A stretch of DNA of 15,753 nt from JBGOTP01 sp041476545 (GTDB taxonomy: Bacteria; Acidobacteriota; Vicinamibacteria; Vicinamibacterales; CAVVIG01): contig JBGOTP010000076.1 in NCBI GenBank assembly GCA_041476545.1, positions 1-15,753 of the forward strand, in the 5' to 3' direction. Position numbers and translations under genes: made by a program. Numbering within the stretch: the stretch's first letter is position 1; each line of letters starts with the position of its first letter. A model generated the notes under the pieces. It saw only the letters and a list, made by a program, of their open reading frames with translations, did not search any database and was not told the DNA's origin. Positions 1 to 7,080 of this stretch are shown in pieces.

Positions 1-1
1 C

Positions 2-202
2 ACCGTCACGAAGGCGGGCATCTGCACCGACATCCATGTTGTCCAGTCGCTCGATCCGAAGTACGGACTGGACCAGGAAGCGATCGACACCGTCAGGCAA
101 TGGCGCTTCAGGCCGGGCACCCGTAAAGGCGAAGGCAGCGTCTTCCGCTGCCTGCTTGGAGGTTCGGCGGCAAAGCACGTACGATCACGGCGTGTCGCCT
201 GA
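2..202 (+). CDS. TonB-family energy transducer, C-terminal domain (5' end outside window)
   Basis: Only the last 66 codons are present. The frame starting at base 2 contains YGLDQEAIDTVRQWRFRPG, the typical TonB C-terminal motif: a helix followed by a strand with WRFRPG. This periplasmic domain contacts the TonB box of outer membrane receptors and passes on proton-motive energy from ExbB/ExbD. After the conserved TRKGE the usual final strand (of the type PVxVxVTVEMxFxL) is missing. Instead there is a Cys/Gly-containing tail ending in TGA at 200-202, so the C-terminus is either divergent or frameshifted. The stop overlaps the GTG start of the CopD-like gene by 11 bases, which suggests coupled translation. 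It may serve receptors such as the one at 1346, but that is inference. Confidence 0.72.
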   Translation, partial: TVTKAGICTDIHVVQSLDPKYGLDQEAIDTVRQWRFRPGTRKGEGSVFRCLLGGSAAKHVRSRRVA

Positions 203-1106
203 CGATCTCGCGTTCTGGTTCGAGGTTGCCGGAAAGATCGCGCTGTACGCATCGCTCCTGCCGGCGGTCGGTGCGTGCGCAGCCCGGTTGGTCCTTGTTC
301 CACGACTCCGACTCGACGATCGAGACCGTGTCGAGATCGACGCCCGTCTGGCGCGCGTGGGCGCGCTCACGACCGCGCTTGTTCTCTGCGCACTGCTCCT
401 TCGTCTTGCGACCCATACGATCGCGGTCTTTGGCATCCCCGACGCGTTGTCGGTCAGTCAGATCCGCACGGTGGCGCTCGAAAGCCGATGGGGCGGCGGC
501 TGGCGGGTTCAAGCGATCGCAGTCGCGGCCTGGCTGGCCGTCGCCATTCTCGGTCGCGTGCGCCCTCGCATGGGAGCGGTGCTGTCGGCGCTCGCGGCTA
601 TCGTGGTCTGCTACTCAATCCCCCTTGTCGGTCATGCGGCGCGCAATCCTTGGCGCATCGCGTTGCACGGCTCACACGTTGTTGGCGCGGGAGTCTGGCT
701 TGGCACGTTGGCCGTCATTGTTCTCGTGGGATTCGGAGATGGTGAGGCCGGCCGCAGTGATGGGCGAGGCAGCGCTCGGCGTCGGGCCATGCTCCAGGCG
801 TTCGCGCCGATCGCGCTCTCAGGCGCCGCCGCGCTTCTTTTGACGGGCGGAACGATGGCCTACCTTTACGTCGGATCTTTGTCCTCGTTGTGGACAACGC
901 CATACGGGAGGCTGCTGGATATGAAAGTGCTTCTCGTGGGTGGCGCGGCGGCTTGCGGCTTTGTCAACTGGCGGCGTTTCGCGGCGGAACGAAGCGGGCG
1001 AACGCTCGCGGAGTTCAGTCCTTCCACCGCGATGATCGTTGAGGTCCTGTTCGCTGTTGCGGTGGTCCTCGTCACGGCGGTCCTGACCGAGACCGGGCAT
1101 CCTTAG
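192..1106 (+). CDS. CopD-family integral membrane protein
   Basis: From GTG at 192 this gives 304 residues with about eight hydrophobic segments. The C-terminal third carries the pattern of the copper resistance D (CopD/PcoD) domain: a GHAARNP...ALHGSHVVGAGVWLGTL segment with two membrane histidines, then WTTPYGRLLDMK, then GFVNWRRF. CopD proteins sit in the inner membrane and are linked to copper uptake into or through the cytoplasm; the exact transport step is not settled. The open frame extends back to base 36, but the upstream 52 codons lie over the TonB-like reading frame and look non-coding. GTG at 192, just before the first membrane helix (LAFWFEVAGKIALYASLL), is therefore the best start, although no clear ribosome binding site precedes it. 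There is no CopC domain in the protein or next to it. Confidence 0.8.
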   Translation: MSPDDLAFWFEVAGKIALYASLLPAVGACAARLVLVPRLRLDDRDRVEIDARLARVGALTTALVLCALLLRLATHTIAVFGIPDALSVSQIRTVALESRWGGGWRVQAIAVAAWLAVAILGRVRPRMGAVLSALAAIVVCYSIPLVGHAARNPWRIALHGSHVVGAGVWLGTLAVIVLVGFGDGEAGRSDGRGSARRRAMLQAFAPIALSGAAALLLTGGTMAYLYVGSLSSLWTTPYGRLLDMKVLLVGGAAACGFVNWRRFAAERSGRTLAEFSPSTAMIVEVLFAVAVVLVTAVLTETGHP

Positions 1107-1139
1107 AGAATTCCCAAGGTTTACAAGAAAAGTACGTGA

Positions 1140-1154
1140 CGACCAATTTGGTCG
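1140..1154. promoter_or_regulatory. 15-base interrupted palindrome, candidate operator
   Basis: CGACCAATTTGGTCG is a perfect 7-1-7 inverted repeat located 34 bases after the CopD stop, in the leader of the siderophore receptor. Its size and symmetry suit a dimeric repressor. The GACCAATTTGGTCGG character is reminiscent of operators of Rrf2/IscR-type iron-sulfur regulators, but that resemblance is from memory and unproven. It lies just upstream of an AT-rich TATATT (1157-1162) that could be a -10 element. Confidence 0.4.
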
Positions 1155-1176
1155 GATATATTCTGCTGCCTCAACT

Positions 1177-1191
1177 TGAGACTCAATCTCA
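1177..1191. promoter_or_regulatory. Fur-box-like palindrome upstream of siderophore receptor
   Basis: TGAGACTCAATCTCA has outer arms TGAGA/TCTCA and fits the 7-1-7 Fur core TGAnAATnATTnTCA on either strand, with a few substitutions. It lies 155 bases upstream of a receptor of the ferri-siderophore class, a gene type commonly repressed by Fur in iron-replete cells. The identification rests on the motif and the gene it precedes. A related ferric regulator such as DtxR or Irr is less likely from the sequence. Confidence 0.5.
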
Positions 1192-1204
1192 CTTTGAGCG
1201 ATGA

Positions 1205-1232
1205 GCCCGCCGGTGAGGAAGCACCGGCGGGC
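1205..1232. other. Perfect 11-bp GC-rich hairpin in the receptor leader
   Basis: GCCCGCCGGTG at 1205-1215 pairs completely with CACCGGCGGGC at 1222-1232 around the six-base loop AGGAAG. No T-run follows on either strand, so it is not a standard intrinsic terminator. It would fold in the 5' untranslated RNA of the receptor gene if transcription begins near the palindromes upstream. It might be a terminator remnant for copD, an RNA-stability element or a regulatory leader; the sequence alone does not decide. Confidence 0.55.
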
Positions 1233-1345
1233 CATGTCGATTGCTGGTCCGGACAGACCTTGTCACGGCTTAACGCGCCTGACGCATCCGACGCCCCATT
1301 GTAGGGAGCGGCGGTGGTCGGCGCAACCTGGAAGGAGTGCGCCAG

Positions 1346-3682
1346 ATGCACCGTCTTGTCTCCATACTTGTCGCCGTCGTCTCGTTGGCTCTCGCTGACA
1401 GTCCGCTCGTTTTCGCCCAAGCCGCAGCTGAATCCTCTCTTGAAGGGCGAATCCTCGATTCGACGCAGTCCGCGATTGCCGGGGCTCGGGTGACGGCGGT
1501 TCCCGACGGTCAGACATCGGGGCCGTCCACCACGACGGACCAGCGCGGAGCATTTGCGCTCGTGCTGACGCCCGGCCCCTACACGCTGAGAGTGGCCGCC
1601 GCTGGCTTTCTCGAACAGTCGCAACGAGTGAACGCCCCGCAGACAGGGAGCGCTTCGCGAGAGATTGTGCTCAAGCTCGCGGGCTTGCGCGAAACCATTA
1701 CCGTGAACGCTCCCGCCGTCGGATATCAGATGCCCGTCATCAGCACCGCGACGAAGACGCCGACGCCGTTGCGCGATGTACCGCAAGCGATCACCGTGGT
1801 CACGCAGGAGCTGATGAAGGATCAGCTGATGATGAGCGTCAGCGACGTCATCCGATATGTCCCTGGCATCACGACGCAGCAAGGCGAAAACAATCGCGAC
1901 CAGCTCATCGTGCGCGGCAACAACACATCGGCCGATTTCTTCGTCAACGGCGTCCGTGACGACGTGCAGTACTTCAGAGACCTCTACAACGCGGATCGCG
2001 TGGAGGCCCTCAAGGGTCCCAACGCCATGATCTTTGGTCGTGGAGGTGCGGGCGGTGTCGTGAATCGCGTCCAGAAAGAAGCGGGCTTTGAGCCGCTGCG
2101 CGAGGTGTCCTTGCAGGGGGGCATGTACGGCAACAAACGATTCACGACCGACCTCGACCAGCCGCTCACGGACACGATCGCGGTTCGGCTGAATGGTGTG
2201 TTCGAGAATTCCGACAGCTTTCGCACAGCGGTCGGCCTCGAGCGATACGGCCTCACGCCGACCGTGACGATTGCACCCAGCGCGCGGACCAACATCACGC
2301 TCAGCTACGAGCATCTGCACGACACGCGCACGGCGGATCGTGGCATCACGTCATTCCGCGGCGCGCCAGCCGCCGTGGCCCCGTCTCTCTTCTACGGCAA
2401 CCCGAATGAGAGTCACGTCAAGGCCCGGGTCAATCTCGGCACTGCGGCCGTCGAACATCACCTGGGCAACGTCACGATCCGCAATCGGACGGCCATGGCT
2501 GCGTACGATCGCTCTTATCAGAACTTCGTGCCTGGGGCGACCAGCGCGGATGGGACGCTCGTGGCGCTGACCGCCTACAACAACGCGACGCGGCGGACCA
2601 ACGTGTTCAATCAGACGGACCTGGTCTATGCGGCTTCCACGGGGCGCGTCCGTCACACATTCCTCGCCGGCGCCGAACTCGGTCGTCAGTTGACCGACAA
2701 CTTTCGGAACTCAGGGTTCTTCAACAACAGCGCGACATCGCTTCAGGTGCCGTTCCTGAATCCGACGATCACGACGCCCGTGACATTCCGCCAGAGTGCG
2801 ACTGACGCGGACAACCATTTGCGCGCGACGGTCGCCGCCACCTACGCGCAGGATCAGGTCGAGCTTTCTCGCCACATTCAGGCAATCGGGGGCCTGCGGT
2901 TCGACCGGTTCGATCTGCACTATCACAACAATCGCACTGGGGACACGTTCAGGCGTCCCGATAACTTGGTATCGCCCCGGGCGGGTATCGTGGTGAAACC
3001 CATCACGCCGCTCTCGATCTACGGCAGCTACAGCGTGTCGTACTTGCCGAGTTCCGGCGATCAATTCTCGTCATTGACGACGATTACCGAGCAGGTCACA
3101 CCTGAGAAGTTCAACAACTACGAGGTGGGTCTCAAATGGGATCCTCTGCCGAGCCTGTCTCTCACGACCGCGGCATATCGCCTGGACCGCACGAACACGC
3201 GATCCACGGATCCGAACGATCCGACGCGCATCGTGCAGACCGGCAGTCAGCGCACGAATGGCTATGAACTGGGAGTGAACGGCAGTCTAGCCCCGGCATG
3301 GACGGTTGCCGGCGGCTATGCGTATCAGGATGCCTTCGTGACGAGTGCGACGACCACCGCCGCTGCAGGCGCAAAGGTCGGACAGGTTCCCCGCCACACG
3401 CTGTCGTTGTGGAACCACTATCGAATTCAGCCGCGGCTCGCCGCGGGTCTTGGATTGATCTACCGCGCCGACATGTTTGCTGCCATTGACAACACCGTCT
3501 TGTTGCCGGCGTACACGCGTGTCGATGCCGCGGCGTTTTTCTCGTTGACCAAGCGCACACGGATCCAGGTGAACGTCGAAAATCTGTTCGACAGGCGGTA
3601 CTACGTCAACGCTGACAACAACACGAACATCTCGCCAGGTTTCCCGCGCACGCTTCGAATGGGTTTGACGACCATGTTCTAG
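1346..3682 (+). CDS. TonB-dependent siderophore receptor with N-terminal carboxypeptidase-regulatory-like domain
   Basis: An outer membrane importer of 778 residues. A signal peptide (about 1-25, ending VFAQ) is followed by a carboxypeptidase-regulatory-like beta domain (about 31-112; EGRILDSTQSAIAGARV ... YTLRVAAAGF). A TonB-box-like ETITV lies at 116-120. The plug (about 135-245) carries VPQAITVVTQ, LIVRGN and VEALKGPNAMIFGRGGAGGVVNR, typical of the FhuE/Fiu/FhuA siderophore receptors. A 22-strand-type barrel follows, ending in LRMGLTTMF with the C-terminal Phe expected for outer membrane insertion. ATG at 1346 is chosen because GGAAGGAG (1330-1337) sits eight bases upstream; the in-frame GTG at 1337 would overlap that site. 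The leader holds a Fur-like box, so iron-regulated ferri-siderophore uptake is likely. The exact ligand cannot be read from the sequence. Confidence 0.9.
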   Translation: MHRLVSILVAVVSLALADSPLVFAQAAAESSLEGRILDSTQSAIAGARVTAVPDGQTSGPSTTTDQRGAFALVLTPGPYTLRVAAAGFLEQSQRVNAPQTGSASREIVLKLAGLRETITVNAPAVGYQMPVISTATKTPTPLRDVPQAITVVTQELMKDQLMMSVSDVIRYVPGITTQQGENNRDQLIVRGNNTSADFFVNGVRDDVQYFRDLYNADRVEALKGPNAMIFGRGGAGGVVNRVQKEAGFEPLREVSLQGGMYGNKRFTTDLDQPLTDTIAVRLNGVFENSDSFRTAVGLERYGLTPTVTIAPSARTNITLSYEHLHDTRTADRGITSFRGAPAAVAPSLFYGNPNESHVKARVNLGTAAVEHHLGNVTIRNRTAMAAYDRSYQNFVPGATSADGTLVALTAYNNATRRTNVFNQTDLVYAASTGRVRHTFLAGAELGRQLTDNFRNSGFFNNSATSLQVPFLNPTITTPVTFRQSATDADNHLRATVAATYAQDQVELSRHIQAIGGLRFDRFDLHYHNNRTGDTFRRPDNLVSPRAGIVVKPITPLSIYGSYSVSYLPSSGDQFSSLTTITEQVTPEKFNNYEVGLKWDPLPSLSLTTAAYRLDRTNTRSTDPNDPTRIVQTGSQRTNGYELGVNGSLAPAWTVAGGYAYQDAFVTSATTTAAAGAKVGQVPRHTLSLWNHYRIQPRLAAGLGLIYRADMFAAIDNTVLLPAYTRVDAAAFFSLTKRTRIQVNVENLFDRRYYVNADNNTNISPGFPRTLRMGLTTMF

Positions 3683-3801
3683 GGCAACGACTCGCGCACG
3701 GGGTTATTCGCCGTGAAGGTTCAAGGGCCGCGATGCGTTGCTTCAGGCCGGCGATGGGCAACCGGAAGAGGGTCGCTCAAGGGTGACCTCGCACCCCGGG
3801 T

Positions 3802-4578
3802 TTAGAGCCGCAGCAGGCGCTCGCGCAGGATGCGCGACTGAATGCGGCTGATCTGGAGTTTCTGGCCGTTCGACAGCAGCGCGACATGCGTCCCGCCCGG
3901 CATCACGTTGACCTTTGCGATCGCATCGAGATTGACGAGTGTGCCGCGGCCGAGGCGAACGAATCGGGACGCGTCGAGCCTGACCTCCAGATCCTTCAGC
4001 CGGTACGTGATCGTATGGCGCTCGTTCTTGAAGGTCGTCAGGTGCAGCAGTTCGCCGTCGGCGACGATGGACGCAATCTGCGCCACCGGGACGAGAATCA
4101 CCTCATCGCGCCGCCGTACGGGAATGCGGTCCAGCGTCGGCCTGGCGAGTGACTGATAGGTCTCCGCCGCGGCACGGATCCGGCCTATCTGATCGGTCAC
4201 GAGTTCCTCGTGCTCCGCCCGCTCCTGCGCGCGATTCAGTGTCTCCCGCAATCGCGCTTTCTCCACCGGTTTCAGGAGATAGTCCACGACGTTGAGCTCA
4301 AAGGCGCGCACGGCATACTCATCGAACGCCGTCACGAACGCGATGAGTGGCATGTGCTTCTTCAGCGTCTTGACGACGCTCAAGCCATCGAGTTCAGGCA
4401 TTTGCAGGTCGAGGAGGGCCAGGTCCGGTTTTTCGTGCTCGATGAGCCTCACGGCCTCCAGCCCCGACTCGGCCTCCCCAACCAGGGTGACGTCCTCGAA
4501 CGATCGCAACAGCGCCACGAGAAACGATCGCGCCGGTCGCTCGTCGTCTGCCACGACCACTCGGAGTGGCGCCGTCAT
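3802..4578 (-). CDS. LytTR-family response regulator
   Basis: A DNA-binding response regulator of 258 residues. The receiver domain (about 5-120) has the acidic pair D11/D12, the phospho-acceptor D57 in LLDLQMPELDG, T83 and K103 in DYLLKP, so all catalytic positions are intact. A short helical linker leads to a LytTR DNA-binding domain (about 155-258; FVRLGRGTLVNLDAIAKV is a typical segment). This domain normally binds paired short direct repeats upstream of target promoters. The start ATG overlaps the stop of the upstream sensor kinase as ATGA (4575-4578), which indicates translational coupling. Targets are unknown; the flanking TonB-dependent receptors are candidates by position only. Confidence 0.93.
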   Translation of the reverse strand: MTAPLRVVVADDERPARSFLVALLRSFEDVTLVGEAESGLEAVRLIEHEKPDLALLDLQMPELDGLSVVKTLKKHMPLIAFVTAFDEYAVRAFELNVVDYLLKPVEKARLRETLNRAQERAEHEELVTDQIGRIRAAAETYQSLARPTLDRIPVRRRDEVILVPVAQIASIVADGELLHLTTFKNERHTITYRLKDLEVRLDASRFVRLGRGTLVNLDAIAKVNVMPGGTHVALLSNGQKLQISRIQSRILRERLLRL

Positions 4579-6458
4579 CCCGCCTTCTTCTGATCGGCCA
4601 GCATCGGCGGCGGATCGACCGGCATGCGCAACTCAGCGATGGTGCCCCGTCCCGGTGTCGATACGATTGAGAGTGTGGCGGCTGTGCCGTAGCAGCAGGC
4701 GAGCCGCCGTTCGACGTTGTTGAGACCCACGCCGTGCTGACGGCCGCGCGCGAGCGCGTCGGCGCCAACACCGTCTCCGGTATCCGCGACCCGCAGGAGC
4801 AACTGCTCTTTGCCGCCATCTAGCGGCCCGTCAATCGACGCACTGATGATGAGTTCCCCGCCGGCCCGGCGCGGGGCAATCCCGTGTTTGACGGCGTTCT
4901 CCACAATCGGCTGAAGGACCAGAGATGGGACGCGAATGTCCCGCACGTCCGCGGCCACATCCACCGTCACGCGCAGCCGGTCCTCAAAGCGCGCCCGCTC
5001 GATCTCCAGATACGTCTCCACCAGATCCAGTTCGCGGCCGAGCGTCGTGTACTGACCCTCGGAGCGCAGGACGGCGCGCAGCAGCGTCGTCAGGCGCATG
5101 AGCGTGCCGAGCGCGCGGTCGGGCGCGGTCTGAATCAGATGGCCGATGGTGGTGAGTGCGTTGAACAGGAAATGCGGATTGAGCTGCGCGCGCAAGGCGC
5201 GCAGTTCAGCCTCGGTCGCGAGCGTCACGACCTCCTGCTCGCGGAGTGCGCGGTCGTACCGCTCCAGCGTGAGCCGGATGCCGTCGATGCGTCTGGCGGC
5301 CAGCACGGCGATCGCCGACAACGCGGCGGAATCGTCCGACAGGATCCGTCGCCCGCCCGTCAGCCGGAACGTCATGACATACGATGGCGGCTCCGACGTC
5401 GGAACGAGTAGGCGGACAAGCGGTGGCGTCTGCGCGTCAACGAGCGGTTCGACGGCCATCGAGCTGGATTCCGCCAGCGGGCTGCAGTCGGAGGCGGACG
5501 CGCTCAGGGCCCGCGCCACGCTCGCGCGCACCTCGTCCAGCACCTCGTTGATGCTGTCTCTCCCTTGAAGCCGCCGCGCCATGCTGGCCTCGAGCAATCG
5601 GTAGTCGGGCCGGGCCAGCAGGATTCTGTCGACGAACCAGGAGGCGCCGCGGCGGAACGCCGGATAGGCGAGCGCGGTCAGCACCGAGCACATCGCCAGG
5701 AGGCCGAGACGTGTTGGCGGCGTGTCAAGTGTTACGCCACTGAGCGTGAGCCCCATGAACGCGGCCGCCACCAGTCCGATCAGGAGCAGCGCGCGCTTGA
5801 GAAAGATGTCGGCGAGCGCGAACGGAAAGTCCTGGTACAGGATCGCAACCGCGAGCGGAATCGACGCGTGGTGCCCGGCCAGTTCCACGGGCCATGCGTT
5901 GCCCACTTCCTGGAACTGACTCAAGTGGAAGGCCGACACGGCAAACGCGGCGAGCGATGCCGCCCACAGCGCCCTGCGCGCACCGGGCTGCCGCCGCGTC
6001 ACGAGCGCGAGCGGAACCATGAGACCAATGAACGACCAGGTGAGCAGACGCATCGCCATGGCCGATGGCACCGGCCGCAACGCCCACAGCTCAAGGACCT
6101 GCAGCACAGCAGCACTAGCGCTCGCCGCATACGCCAGCGCGGGCAAGCCAACACTGATCCTGCGCGGTCGCGCGCCCCGTTCACCCCTCACCACGCTGTG
6201 CACGACGACGGCCGGGAGAAATCCGAGGGCGACAAAACCCAGCGCGGCCATCGGTGCCACGGCCGCATCGAGACCGACCCGCGGCAGCACGTAGACGGAG
6301 AGCGAACAGAGATTCCACAACACACCGAGAATCGCCGTCGCGAGCGGAAGGGGATCCGTGGACTCTGGCGCGTGATGGCCGATCAGCACCATCGCGAGGA
6401 GCATCGCGTACAGCGCGAGACCGGTGGCAAGCCCGACCAGATTGAGCAAATGGTTCAC
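4575..6458 (-). CDS. LytS/YehU-type sensor histidine kinase
   Basis: From GTG at 6458 this gives 627 residues. The first 270 or so are hydrophobic, with about seven to nine membrane helices. A GAF-like region follows (about 285-400). The His_kinase domain starts at ALRAQLNPHFLFNAL, with H429 as phospho-acceptor. The ATPase part has N521 in LQPIVENAVKHGI, D559 in DTGDGVG and the GVGLNN glycine box (576-581). It should phosphorylate the overlapping LytTR regulator. The open frame runs upstream to 6956, but residues before VNHLLNLVGLATG are Arg/Pro-rich, non-membrane and opposite another candidate gene, so GTG at 6458 is preferred. The nearest SD-like AGGA is 12 bases upstream, rather far. The signal sensed is unknown. 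Confidence 0.9.
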   Translation of the reverse strand: MNHLLNLVGLATGLALYAMLLAMVLIGHHAPESTDPLPLATAILGVLWNLCSLSVYVLPRVGLDAAVAPMAALGFVALGFLPAVVVHSVVRGERGARPRRISVGLPALAYAASASAAVLQVLELWALRPVPSAMAMRLLTWSFIGLMVPLALVTRRQPGARRALWAASLAAFAVSAFHLSQFQEVGNAWPVELAGHHASIPLAVAILYQDFPFALADIFLKRALLLIGLVAAAFMGLTLSGVTLDTPPTRLGLLAMCSVLTALAYPAFRRGASWFVDRILLARPDYRLLEASMARRLQGRDSINEVLDEVRASVARALSASASDCSPLAESSSMAVEPLVDAQTPPLVRLLVPTSEPPSYVMTFRLTGGRRILSDDSAALSAIAVLAARRIDGIRLTLERYDRALREQEVVTLATEAELRALRAQLNPHFLFNALTTIGHLIQTAPDRALGTLMRLTTLLRAVLRSEGQYTTLGRELDLVETYLEIERARFEDRLRVTVDVAADVRDIRVPSLVLQPIVENAVKHGIAPRRAGGELIISASIDGPLDGGKEQLLLRVADTGDGVGADALARGRQHGVGLNNVERRLACCYGTAATLSIVSTPGRGTIAELRMPVDPPPMLADQKKAG

Positions 6459-6580
6459 AGGGTGCCGTTTTCCTGCCTCACAGTAACCGCACTCGCGCCT
6501 TTCTTGCGAATACGGACTCACCAATGGTCGTTTCAGACCGATGAGTGGTCGCTCCTCGTGCAATCCCCGCCACGCTCCCG

Positions 6581-6736
6581 CTACGGGTCTGCCGGGACGG
6601 GATGGTGAATCAGCCAGGGCAACAGGACGAACAGGATCCACAGGATCGCGATGACGAAGATCCAGAACTCCCTGGACGTGTGCTCGCGCCATCGGATGCC
6701 CTTCAGCCGTTTGCGAGAGCCACGATGAAGCTTCAC
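6581..6736 (-). CDS. Possible single-helix small membrane protein
   Basis: A 51-residue frame from GTG at 6736 with a basic N-terminus (KLHRGSRKRLKGIRWREH) and one strongly hydrophobic helix (FWIFVIAILWILFVLLPWL), then HHPVPADP. This is a plausible N-in membrane peptide. It lies 122 bases upstream of the sensor kinase on the same strand and could share its transcript. No ribosome binding site is evident before the GTG, and the frame stays open to an ATG at 6808, so the start is uncertain. The family is not recognised, and it could be a chance open frame. Confidence 0.4.
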   Translation of the reverse strand: MKLHRGSRKRLKGIRWREHTSREFWIFVIAILWILFVLLPWLIHHPVPADP

Positions 6737-7080
6737 TGCGCCGGGTCTGGCGGAGTGAGGGCCGTGCGCAGCAGTGTGGCGAGGCATCGACGGCGCTGAA
6801 ACTCGCACCAGTCGAGGGTCGCGACCGACTCATTTCCAATGACTTGTCGGCCTCGTCTCGCCGGTGGCGGATTTCGGCGGATGAATGGGGAGTGCCGGCC
6901 GCAGTCTCAGGACGCGCTCGCGAAGAATACGCGGCCGCGGGGATCACGTAGACCACTCATCGGTCGTCCGCGCGCGCCCACAGCCTGGAACAGACCGCTC
7001 ATCAACTTCAGCTCGTCGTACCGTCGGCCGCTTGCTACGGTCGTTCGGCTGAACTGTTTTCTTCCACGAAACGAGGTCTT
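6737..7080. other. Divergent intergenic region between kinase operon and Oar-like receptor
   Basis: I see no convincing gene here; the open frames are shadows with Arg/Pro-rich translations. The stretch must hold the promoter of the receptor starting at 7081 and probably that of the kinase operon. A perfect 10-base palindrome, GGTCGCGACC (6817-6826), flanked by AGTC and GACT, is the only notable dyad. GAGG at 7073-7076 sits four bases before the receptor ATG and can serve as its ribosome binding site. Confidence 0.5.

Noticed and set aside
1121..2320. Long minus-strand open frame opposite the siderophore receptor
   Set aside because: It is antisense to a clear receptor; the translation is His/Arg-rich with no domain pattern, as expected for a GC-rich shadow frame.
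3683..3801. Terminator or small gene between the receptor and the response regulator
   Set aside because: Only a 5-bp stem (GGGTG/CACCC near 3781-3796) without a proper T-run, and a 30-codon frame lacking any features.
5565..6608. 347-codon plus-strand frame opposite the sensor kinase
   Set aside because: It is Arg/His/Gln-rich and hydrophilic throughout, mirroring codons of the membrane part of the kinase; the kinase strand has all the catalytic motifs.
6459..6956. N-terminal extension of the sensor kinase by 166 codons
   Set aside because: The extension is Arg/Pro-rich and non-conserved in style; the natural membrane start is the GTG at 6458.
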